From assembly GCA_002731825.1 (NCBI GenBank), contig PCCS01000058.1:30761-94760 (forward strand): a DNA stretch of 64,000 bases, in the 5' to 3' direction. This document shows positions 43,051-51,369 of the stretch, one piece after another. Position numbers and translations under genes: made by a program. Under the pieces are notes generated by a model. That model was not told where the DNA came from and made no database searches. It saw only the letters and a program-made list of their open reading frames with translations. Position 1 is the first letter of the stretch. The number at the start of each line of letters is the position of its first letter. This DNA is from Myxococcales bacterium. GTDB lineage: Bacteria; Myxococcota_A; Bradymonadia; UBA7976; UBA1532.

Positions 43051-44181
43051 ATGCGAATGCTGTTTCTCGGTCTGTTGGTCATGTTTTCGTCCATACCAAC
43101 GATGGTTTCGGCACAGGGTAGCAAGGAAAAGGCGAAGGCACTTTTCAAACGAGGCAACGCTGAATTCAAGGCAAAACGGTATTCCGATGCTCTAGATGCC
43201 TTCAAGAATGCCAATGCTGAGTCGCCTCATCCCGTCATGCTCAAGTACATTGGCAATGTCTACAAGGAAATGTACGACTATGGCCGAGCGATCGAATATT
43301 ATCGCCGCTACATCAATCAAGGGCAGAAAGACGCATCGCAAATCCGCGTCCTGGTCGCAGAACTCCAAGCTGAGCGTTCGAGTTGGCCGGCGTTAAAACT
43401 CAAAACAAATCCACAGGGCGCGTCGATCCGGGTCAGAGAATCTGGTTCGCCTGTACTGGGAACAACGCCACTGACCGTTCGATTGCCGGCGGGACCCCAT
43501 GAGTTCTATTTTGAGAAAGCCGGATATAGCAGTATCAAGCGTTCTATCTTATTCGAAGGACGAGGTACGCGAAATTTGACGGTCACTCTGAGTCCACTGC
43601 CAGGACAGACCGCCGTTCCTGTGGTGACGCCACCCCCTGTCACCAGAGTGCCGGTTGCCCGGCCTAAACCCCTCCCAAAAGTTGTGGTCACTCCGAAAGT
43701 TGTCCGTCAGCCTAAAGCGCCTGTTGAGACAGCAAAAGCGGCAAAACCCGTGAGCGTGGCCCCCCCTGTATCGAATCCAGATCCGAGCCCGTCAGAGCAG
43801 TCTCCGAGTGGAGTCACTCAACGAGTCGACGGACCTGCGACCGGGTGGAATCGGCGAACCTGGAGCTGGGTTGGCATGGGGACAGGAGGCGCTTTACTCA
43901 TCGGTGGACTCGCTGCGGGTGCAATCGCAATGGGAACAAGCGCTGATCTGGATACGTGTCGTGATAATTCGGCTTGCGCTCGAACGGATCGTGAAGTTGC
44001 CATAGCTGGCGATGTGGCTGGACAAGCATTGGCAGCCGACATACTGGTAACAACCGGCATTATCGCCGCAGGCGTAGGCCTGACATTATATTTTATGTCT
44101 GGTGATGCCCCAGCGAATTCGGCGTTCATGTTGATGCCGTCTGAACGGGGTGTAACAGCAACAGGTCTTCTTAGATTCTAG
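43051..44181 (+). CDS. Secreted TPR-PEGA protein with C-terminal helix hairpin
   Basis: A 376-aa protein with a signal peptide (cut near VSAQG). Residues 28-105 hold two TPR-like units (ALFKRGNAEFKAKRYSDALD, IGNVYKEMYDYGRAIEYYRR). Residues 112-190 are a PEGA domain (LKTNPQGASIRVRESG). A Pro/Val/Lys-rich stretch of about 80 residues follows. The C-terminus is two membrane helices around a loop with two Cys (LDTCRDNSACARTD). It may span periplasm and inner membrane. The same design is common in myxobacteria and related groups; function unknown. It follows the pseudokinase, which also has a PEGA domain. Confidence 0.82.
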   Translation: MRMLFLGLLVMFSSIPTMVSAQGSKEKAKALFKRGNAEFKAKRYSDALDAFKNANAESPHPVMLKYIGNVYKEMYDYGRAIEYYRRYINQGQKDASQIRVLVAELQAERSSWPALKLKTNPQGASIRVRESGSPVLGTTPLTVRLPAGPHEFYFEKAGYSSIKRSILFEGRGTRNLTVTLSPLPGQTAVPVVTPPPVTRVPVARPKPLPKVVVTPKVVRQPKAPVETAKAAKPVSVAPPVSNPDPSPSEQSPSGVTQRVDGPATGWNRRTWSWVGMGTGGALLIGGLAAGAIAMGTSADLDTCRDNSACARTDREVAIAGDVAGQALAADILVTTGIIAAGVGLTLYFMSGDAPANSAFMLMPSERGVTATGLLRF

Positions 44182-44200
44182 ACCAAAAAGGAATGGAAAA

Positions 44201-47200
44201 ATGCGTGTGAGCAGCAGCTTCTGCTTATCTATTCTAAATCTCTTTTTACTGCTCTCAATGGGGTGTAGCGCACTGCTTGACCCCTCCAATTGTGAGAGTA
44301 ATTCCGACTGTAACGGGGGCATGTGCGTCGACGGGATTTGTGTTGGCGAAGAGCAAGAGCCAGACCTGATGATTGAATCCGATGTTGCGGTGGTTGAACC
44401 GGATGCGATGATGATGAGCGACGCTATGGTCGCCGACGCGACGCAGATCATTCCTGATATGGCGCCCGATATGATGATCCAACCGGACATGCGTGTGAAC
44501 ACGCCGCCCGAATGCAGTTTGGTCGTCAGCTCGGCGTTGACATCAGAACCGAGCGTTGAAATCACCATTAATGTTGCTGACGATGAAGATGACAGTACTG
44601 AACTACAGGTCACCCTCAACGGCTCGAGCTTAAACATCAACCGAATGGGGACCTATCAAGGCCGATTCCCCCTCGATGAAGGGTCAAATGAAATCAATCT
44701 TCGAGCGACAGATAGTTCAGGAGTCACCTGTGATGAGTCCGCGACCGTCGTCCGGGACAGTCTACCACCCGTTCTCAATATCACCGATCCGGCGATTCTC
44801 AACGATCTGTTGACCAACGAATCAGCCCTCAGGATTCAAGGGACGTTAACCGACGATAATTTCGTCGACCAACTCGACGTTCAGATCGATGAGATCCCCG
44901 TTGATTTGATGATGCCAATCGTTTGGGACGGTCAGAGTTTTGAGCTTGTCATCGCACTTCAATCTGGATTTCAGATGATTACCGTTTCGGGTGTTGACGC
45001 TGTTGGCAATCGCTCAGATAGAGCGGAAATCGAGGTTGAGCTAGACGATCAACCCCCTGCTATCGAACTGATTACTCCGCAGGCTGGTGGTATTACAACG
45101 GTGACTCAAAGGAGGTTTCAAGTTCGAGGCGTCCTGCGAGATCAAGGAAATGCTGTTCGTAATCCAATGATGAACATGCGAATTTCTGCCGGCGAGGAGA
45201 CGAGGGAGTATCCTGGCATCCGCGGTAATATTTCTGGGGAATTTAGCCAATTCGTTGAACTCTTCAATGGCTCTAACTCGCTTTCTGTTTGTGGCCTTGA
45301 TGAAGCGGGAAACGAGAGTTGCGTAGAGGCCGACATCGTGAAGAATGCGCCATGCGTGACAATTGAGTCTCCCCTGGATGGCGCTTATGTGAGAGCCGAG
45401 CGAATCATCATTGAAGGTCGCGTTTGCGAAGGCGTTTCTAGCTTAAATGCGGTTGTCGATGGGCGAGTCCCAACGGAAGGCTCTTTGCTCAACGGATTGC
45501 GATTTCGAGTCGAATTAAATCAGGTGGCCGATGGTGAGCAAAACATCGTTGTCACAGCAAGTAATGTAGATGGCGATTCCGCGCAGGATACTGTCACAGT
45601 GAATGCTGATGCCAGCGCGCCAACGGTGTCTTTTCGGTCGCCTGAGGCCAATGAATGCGTTGGAGCTGAATTCACGGTTGTGGGGACAGCAACTGACCTG
45701 GAAAGTGGATTGGCAACCGTTTTAGTCAACGGACAAGCGGTCGATGATGTTGGTGTTGACGGCATTGGCGGAGAGTTTCGCCAAGCGATCGCCATGGATG
45801 AAGGCGAGCGTGCGCGCGAGCAAATCACTGTTCTGGCAACAAACCGCGCGGGTCTGAGTGCAGAGGTATCGACCTTTGTACAGGTCGATACGGTCGCGCC
45901 TTTAATCAGCTTTGATATCCTCAATGTCGATTTTCAGATCAATCCCTGGCTCAGGCCTGATGGGACCGGTCGGGTCAGCTTGACCGGTAGTTTGGATGTT
46001 GGTCAATGCGGCATTGCTCAGGGCGGGTTTCAGGTCGAAGGATTGGTCCCCAATTTGGACAATAATGGTGGATTCGAACTGCGTGGTTTTTTTGAAGACG
46101 GTCAGCATAATTTAGCCTGGAGCGTGCGCGATATCGTTGGCAACGTCCGAGAGGGAAATTACGGGTTCCGAGTTGATTCTTTAGCCCCTGCAGTTGCATT
46201 TACTAGCCCCACCGATGGAGCGTATCAGACCGAAGAGCGTGTGCGGATTGCCGGGACGATCGAAGAGGCCGGGTCCGGTGTTCAGCAAGTCTCGATCAAC
46301 GGCCGTCCAATCAACTTTGTAAATGGCTTAAACGGGATCACTTTCGAGACCTTCAGTGACGCGCTTGTTGAGGGTCCCAATGAACTCATCGTCAATATTC
46401 GCGACCAGGTGGGAAACCAAGTCTCGCAAAGTTTCACGATTCATCGGGACACGGCCGCACCTCAAATTGAACTCTCTGAGCCAAATATCGGTGTCGCTGT
46501 CCCATTGCCCTTGGCGGTCACGGGTTCGGCGTCAGATACTCAGGTCAGCCCCGGAGGTGAACTCATCACCGGGTCGGGCATCGAAGAGATTACAGTCAAC
46601 GGTGTTGTCGCAGAGTTTGACTCGGACTCGGGACAGTGGGTTGCCTATGGCGTGACCGTCGACTCTCAAAATCCGATCATACAAGTATCAGCGCGTGATG
46701 CTTTAGGTAATGAAATTACCCCCATTGAGCGGGCCGTCCAAGTTCGAGATTATGGGTTTCAAGCGCCGGTTGTTGATGGAATTGATCTGGCTGAAGACAC
46801 AGCATATATCGTCGTGGCTGACCTGAACAATGACGGTCGTCCCGATCTGATTTCCTTAACCGCATCTGAGAACGGCCAAAGTGGAACATTCATTCAGGGC
46901 GTCAATGGTGGGTTTTCTGGATACACACACGAACAAGCATCCTTGCCAGCAGCTTCGAGTGGTGGTGCCTCCGTCGGTGATGTTGATTCCGATGGGCAAT
47001 TTGATTTGGTTGTCACAGACAGCACCGGGTCCCAACTCTTACTGGGGAACGGTAATGGCCAATTCGTTCCATCGCCATCCCCCCTCGCGAACCTTGGTGC
47101 TGGAACTCGGGCTATTTTGGGTGATGGGACGCGTGATAGCCGTTTAGACCTACTCATCTATTCTGGTGAGGCCATTCGATATTACTTTGGCGATGGCGAT

Positions 47201-48157
47201 ACCACGTTTAGTTTGGCTGAGGATCCGGACGGACTTGGTTTGGGGGCCCTGGCTGATTATTCTAAGATTGATATGCAAGATGTGGATGGTGATGGCGTTC
47301 TAGACTTTGTCGCTCTCGACAATGAACTCGGTGGACAGGTTTGGTTTGGTCAACGAAACAATACGTTCACTCGGTCTGATGCTGGCGAATGGATTAATGC
47401 AACAGGGCATACCGATTTTGTCTGGCTCGATGCGAATCGAGATGGGGCGCTCGATATCTTCGCCTTCGGTGGCGAGCAAAACGCCTTCTTCTTAAACAAC
47501 GGACAGGCTCAGTTCGTGGAAGTAAACATCGGTCAGATCGCCAGCATTGGTCAGGCGTCTGTTGTTGTCGCCGACATGAACGGTGACGGGCGGGATGACC
47601 TTGTCGTTGGAGATGTCAACGGCACCCAACTATACGAAAACGGACCCACCGGCTTCAATATATCAAATACGGTTTTGCCGCAGTTTGGAGCGGTACAGGC
47701 CATGGCCGCGCACGATGTCGATGGCGATGGTGACTTTGACTTAATCGTGGGCACAAGTGCAGGTCTTCGCATCATTCGTTCTAACTTAAGTCAATTAAAT
47801 CCAGACCATCAGTTCACCCATATCCAAGGGTATAGAAAGCGGAATCCGGCAGGTTTAGATCCTCCACTTCCCTTTGAGGACCATGCCGATAGTTTGGGGG
47901 CGCGCCTGTATATCCAATACCTGAACGAAGACGAAATTGATGACCAAGAGATTGCTGCGCTGCCCCTTAATGCGCAGAGAGCCCTTGTGTTGGAACCCGC
48001 GTCTAGAACCTTAATCACCTTTGGTGACAGGGCTGGCCTTCGTCTCAAAATGACGTTTATTGACGTGGGAAACCAAGGGCAAAACAGCCGAACCTTGAAT
48101 GGGATTCGACCCCGGTTAGAGAACGATGACCCAATCAGCGTCTATTCTCCGGAATAA
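44201..48157 (+). CDS. Giant Ig-like / FG-GAP repeat lipoprotein
   Basis: A 1318-aa surface lipoprotein. The lipobox is SMGC near residue 24, followed by a small Cys motif (CESNSDCNGGMCVDGIC) and an Asp/Met-rich linker (to about residue 97). Residues about 100-850 are seven or eight bacterial Ig-like units with recurring DEGSNEI, ATDSSGV and DTVAP-like motifs. Residues 860-1200 are FG-GAP/VCBS-type repeats with calcium-binding loops such as DLNNDGRPDLIS, DVDSDGQFDLVV, DVDGDGVLDFVA, DMNGDGRDDLVV and DVDGDGDFDLIV, likely one beta-propeller. The last 120 residues are unassigned. Adhesion or cell-cell contact is likely. It starts 19 bp after the TPR-PEGA gene. Confidence 0.9.
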   Translation: MRVSSSFCLSILNLFLLLSMGCSALLDPSNCESNSDCNGGMCVDGICVGEEQEPDLMIESDVAVVEPDAMMMSDAMVADATQIIPDMAPDMMIQPDMRVNTPPECSLVVSSALTSEPSVEITINVADDEDDSTELQVTLNGSSLNINRMGTYQGRFPLDEGSNEINLRATDSSGVTCDESATVVRDSLPPVLNITDPAILNDLLTNESALRIQGTLTDDNFVDQLDVQIDEIPVDLMMPIVWDGQSFELVIALQSGFQMITVSGVDAVGNRSDRAEIEVELDDQPPAIELITPQAGGITTVTQRRFQVRGVLRDQGNAVRNPMMNMRISAGEETREYPGIRGNISGEFSQFVELFNGSNSLSVCGLDEAGNESCVEADIVKNAPCVTIESPLDGAYVRAERIIIEGRVCEGVSSLNAVVDGRVPTEGSLLNGLRFRVELNQVADGEQNIVVTASNVDGDSAQDTVTVNADASAPTVSFRSPEANECVGAEFTVVGTATDLESGLATVLVNGQAVDDVGVDGIGGEFRQAIAMDEGERAREQITVLATNRAGLSAEVSTFVQVDTVAPLISFDILNVDFQINPWLRPDGTGRVSLTGSLDVGQCGIAQGGFQVEGLVPNLDNNGGFELRGFFEDGQHNLAWSVRDIVGNVREGNYGFRVDSLAPAVAFTSPTDGAYQTEERVRIAGTIEEAGSGVQQVSINGRPINFVNGLNGITFETFSDALVEGPNELIVNIRDQVGNQVSQSFTIHRDTAAPQIELSEPNIGVAVPLPLAVTGSASDTQVSPGGELITGSGIEEITVNGVVAEFDSDSGQWVAYGVTVDSQNPIIQVSARDALGNEITPIERAVQVRDYGFQAPVVDGIDLAEDTAYIVVADLNNDGRPDLISLTASENGQSGTFIQGVNGGFSGYTHEQASLPAASSGGASVGDVDSDGQFDLVVTDSTGSQLLLGNGNGQFVPSPSPLANLGAGTRAILGDGTRDSRLDLLIYSGEAIRYYFGDGDTTFSLAEDPDGLGLGALADYSKIDMQDVDGDGVLDFVALDNELGGQVWFGQRNNTFTRSDAGEWINATGHTDFVWLDANRDGALDIFAFGGEQNAFFLNNGQAQFVEVNIGQIASIGQASVVVADMNGDGRDDLVVGDVNGTQLYENGPTGFNISNTVLPQFGAVQAMAAHDVDGDGDFDLIVGTSAGLRIIRSNLSQLNPDHQFTHIQGYRKRNPAGLDPPLPFEDHADSLGARLYIQYLNEDEIDDQEIAALPLNAQRALVLEPASRTLITFGDRAGLRLKMTFIDVGNQGQNSRTLNGIRPRLENDDPISVYSPE

Positions 48158-48172
48158 AAGAGATCCATGGCC

Positions 48173-48261
48173 CACCCTTGGCGGCGCCAAGGGTGTCAAT
48201 CGCTCCGGTTCAAAAGGGGCATAGCTGAACAGTCATGACAACCAGGCGTTCCAGCGCCTGG
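48173..48261. terminator. Two hairpins between convergent genes
   Basis: CACCCTTGGC at 48173-48182 pairs with GCCAAGGGTG at 48186-48195, and CCAGGCG at 48242-48248 pairs with CGCCTGG at 48255-48261. Neither has a T run, so they are not classical terminators, but they lie between converging genes and may stop or stabilise both transcripts. Confidence 0.45.
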
Positions 48262-48319
48262 CTATCACTAAGTTCTGCGAGTTGAATAAGACTTCATTAG
48301 ACGAGCGATGCGCCGTTAA

Positions 48320-49369
48320 TCAGCGTTCATCGCATTCGGGTGGGTTTTGCACGTTTGGTTGAGGGTCACGGTTGCTTCCATCCATGGCAGGCGGGTCGCC
48401 CACGAAGGTGATTGCAGATGCAGTACCCGAGAAATCGAATGGGTACGCGTCGGGAATTCCATCTCCATCTGTATCAATATTCAGATCTGTCATTTCGAGA
48501 AGACTGGTCAGAGACACTTCCACTCCGTTGAAAAGGAAGTTGACGGTTCGGGCATCACTCTCGAGCAGATAGCCCGATAATGTCATTTCAAGTCGTGGGT
48601 TACCCATTTCATCAGAGCTCGGTACAATGGAGATTTCTACGGTGACATTAAATGCGGTCATGCAAGAGATTACGCCCTCGGCGGTTTGAACCTGTCCGGC
48701 TGGGACATTGAGAATAAATGGCGTGTCGTTTTCCATGGTCCAATATCGGTCACCTTCGACCGGCTGACGCCAAAACCCATCAAAGTTTTGGATTGGGTAG
48801 CGCCCTAAATAGTCGTAAGCCCCGTCGCGTAGCCCGCCGTTACCGACATACCAGCGGTACGTGCCGTCTGCTTGGTAGCCTCCAGGTTCGATCATGAGAT
48901 TGAGTTGGTTTGCTCCGATTATGCCTTGTAATGCCCCTTGAAGAAGGCCGGCGGAGTTCTCAGGTTCGGTCACGCGAACCGTGTTGATTACGAACACATC
49001 GGGGCGCGGATCAAGCTGACATACGTTGCTGATACAGCGCTCGAAGGCCGCACATCCATCATCCTCCATGCAATCGACCTCGGGGACGACCACAGGGTCG
49101 GGTCCCATATCGGCGGGGGTCATGTCTACGGCGGCGTCAGCGATGTCCATATCTTCAATGATGCCCATATCTGCAAGAGCCGTATCGGGTTCAAGGGCAC
49201 TTGCATCGTCGCCCACATCTTGACTGGCTTGTCCATCGGTTGAGGTTGAATCTGTATTGACTGCAGCATCCTGAACGCGGTTATTGCTTGCACCGGACGA
49301 GTCGTCTCCGCAGCCAAAGGCGACGCTCATACTTAAGCAAGCGATGAGGATTTTAGAATGGATGTTCAT
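48320..49369 (-). CDS. Lipoprotein with Asp-rich linker and shared C-terminal domain
   Basis: A 349-aa lipoprotein: lipobox VAFGC near residue 20, then an Asp/Ala/Met linker to about residue 95, then a four-Cys motif (CMEDDGCAAFERCISNVC) and a domain of about 210 residues ending with a calcium-type loop (DTDGDGIPDAYPF). The last domain is not one I recognise, but it is clearly related to the C-terminus of the prepilin-like protein encoded directly upstream: VRVTEPE, LNLMI, SGYLLESDAR and DTDGDGIPD have counterparts there. ATG follows AAGGATAATCAAG. Outer-membrane or surface location is likely. Confidence 0.82.
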   Translation of the reverse strand: MNIHSKILIACLSMSVAFGCGDDSSGASNNRVQDAAVNTDSTSTDGQASQDVGDDASALEPDTALADMGIIEDMDIADAAVDMTPADMGPDPVVVPEVDCMEDDGCAAFERCISNVCQLDPRPDVFVINTVRVTEPENSAGLLQGALQGIIGANQLNLMIEPGGYQADGTYRWYVGNGGLRDGAYDYLGRYPIQNFDGFWRQPVEGDRYWTMENDTPFILNVPAGQVQTAEGVISCMTAFNVTVEISIVPSSDEMGNPRLEMTLSGYLLESDARTVNFLFNGVEVSLTSLLEMTDLNIDTDGDGIPDAYPFDFSGTASAITFVGDPPAMDGSNRDPQPNVQNPPECDER

Positions 49370-49503
49370 CTTGATTATCCTTGGTTTTAAGGTTTTTCGT
49401 ACATTTTAAGACAGGGTATCTTACTGTATTGCGTCGGTGCATTTCACTTTCATTCGAACTTTTCATTCGCTCGGTTTAGTTGGCCGACATTTTTACGACG
49501 CGC

Positions 49504-51183
49504 TTATTCACCATCTTGTTCGCAATAGTCCGGAACGGTCTCTGCGCTCGCAGTTGGATCATCTTCGAAGTAGACGGTTTGTGCAGCCCCTTGAAATAAA
49601 AACTCCCATCCGTCGTTGACTCCATCACCCACGGTATCAGCATTGGGGGCGACGCTAAATCGCTCTAACGCGTCGAGTAGATTTTCGCTTGCTGTGACAT
49701 CAAACTGTCTCGCGGCGGACTCCCGAAGTGTCCCCCGTATGGTCATGGTGGCTCCGGGCAGTTGTTCTCCAACAATACCAGGCTGTTTCTGGACATTGAT
49801 CGCAGCCAGAATAGACACATCGATGAGCGATAGTGGTTGGTATTTGCACGCTTGTGCGTCTTCGTCCACTGACCTGTCTCGCACATAGAGCGTCATCGAT
49901 TGATCCTCCGTATCGGGTCGAAATGTGGCTGTGCAGATGCCTGCATCGCAGCCTGATATAAGAGTTGCTTCGCTGCGGTATGTCGGAAAATCTTCGCTCT
50001 GCCCATATTTTGGAAGCCCGGCGAAACTGCCGCTTCGCCGCCCCTGTACAAGCCATAGATTTGGCTGTGATAAGTTGAGCATGAGATTAATTTCTCCCTC
50101 TGCGATCAGATCGCTCATGAGCGCATCGAGTACCTGTCCCAATTGGGCCGGCTCTTGTGTTTGCACATTTGAAAGCATGAGCGTTCGGCCATAGGGGTTG
50201 ACTCTGCATGTCCCGGCGATGCATTGCCTCCACGGTCCATCATCTAAGCAATCTGTATAACTTTGACAGGGCCCATTTTGGTCGTCGTTTGGTTCTGCAT
50301 CGTCGCCTGGGTCCGAGGGTTCAGTCGTGGGATCGGTCTTATCGCTCGAGATCGGCGGTTGCAGACTGCTGAGATCGGGAGATGATGGATAATTGGGCGA
50401 TCCAGGTAAATAGTCATCCGGTTGCGGACCGCTACTGGGCGTTGGTTCAATCTTTTTGACATCATTTGCGCTGGTGGCAGCTGAGGTTTTGGGCTTCGTC
50501 GTTGTCGTTGGTCGACGGGTGATGGGTTGTGACGGCGGAAGACCGCCCCCAATCATGCCTGGTTTCGATTTTGTTGTTTTTGACTTATAGCCCATTAAGT
50601 CGGGGAGTTTTTGGCGTTGCAAATTTGTTGAATTTGGAATGGTTGCCCGCCCGCGCTCGACCTTGATTTTACCCCGTGCTGGAACCACCACGGAGTAGAT
50701 AGCTTCGTTCAAACTTAAGACGATGACTCCGCCTTCACTCTGCTGGCCATTAAAGGTCATATAGCCAAGCCCGGCTTGAAGATTCGGGACAGATGTCGTG
50801 TTGACTGAATCGATAATGACCGGGTTTTCGACCTGATGTATGCCTGCTTTTTTATCCGTTTCCCAAAGTGATCGAGTGATATCGGCACCGACGCGAGTGA
50901 CCTCGCGAACGGCTGAGTGGGCTGATAAATCAAAGACCACGCGGACGGGGCCATCTCGCATGACAGCCTCTGCCCATGCCGCGGTCATATATGCAGAGAG
51001 TCGATTGGCTTCACTTTTACAGCGCCCATCATCAGATGGAAACATGTAGAATAAAAGCACGGCCATGAGCAGGCCAACGATTGAAATAACGACAAGAACT
51101 TCGACCAACGTCAGACCACGATTTTCAGGCCTTCGACGACTCACCATGTCATTGAGTCGTCTATTGAGTCCGAGATTGTGCAT
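49504..51183 (-). CDS. Prepilin-like protein with lipoprotein-type C-terminal domain
   Basis: A 559-aa protein with a type IV prepilin N-terminus: a charged leader, then RGLTLVEVLVVISIVGLLMA with the Glu five residues after the cut site. Residues up to about 190 resemble GspH-type pseudopilins. A Thr/Pro/Ser-rich linker follows (to about residue 315), then a four-Cys motif (CQSYTDCLDDGPWRQCIAGTC) and a domain of about 200 residues with VQTQEPA, INLML, RGTLRESAAR and DTVGDGVNDG. This domain matches the neighbouring lipoprotein's. I chose the ATG at 51181-51183 (AAAAAGGG upstream). No other pilus or secretion gene is nearby, so assembly must rely on machinery elsewhere. Confidence 0.85.
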   Translation of the reverse strand: MHNLGLNRRLNDMVSRRRPENRGLTLVEVLVVISIVGLLMAVLLFYMFPSDDGRCKSEANRLSAYMTAAWAEAVMRDGPVRVVFDLSAHSAVREVTRVGADITRSLWETDKKAGIHQVENPVIIDSVNTTSVPNLQAGLGYMTFNGQQSEGGVIVLSLNEAIYSVVVPARGKIKVERGRATIPNSTNLQRQKLPDLMGYKSKTTKSKPGMIGGGLPPSQPITRRPTTTTKPKTSAATSANDVKKIEPTPSSGPQPDDYLPGSPNYPSSPDLSSLQPPISSDKTDPTTEPSDPGDDAEPNDDQNGPCQSYTDCLDDGPWRQCIAGTCRVNPYGRTLMLSNVQTQEPAQLGQVLDALMSDLIAEGEINLMLNLSQPNLWLVQGRRSGSFAGLPKYGQSEDFPTYRSEATLISGCDAGICTATFRPDTEDQSMTLYVRDRSVDEDAQACKYQPLSLIDVSILAAINVQKQPGIVGEQLPGATMTIRGTLRESAARQFDVTASENLLDALERFSVAPNADTVGDGVNDGWEFLFQGAAQTVYFEDDPTASAETVPDYCEQDGE

Positions 51184-51369
51184 GATCACCCTTTTTGCCT
51201 GCTGCCGATGCAGCATACCTGTAATCAGAACTATGAAACAATCGTGCTATTCGTTTGAGTTTAACCAGGCTGAAATACATCGCTGTCCCATGTCCGGATA
51301 TGTGGATTTCAGCGCCGTATAATGGTGGACGTCTTTGCTTGCCTAATTCGATAGCGATGATCTCTCGTT

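Noticed and set aside
42828..43121. 97-codon plus-strand frame before the TPR-PEGA gene
   Set aside because: It runs 70 bases into the real gene in another frame, has no usable ribosome binding site and no recognisable features.
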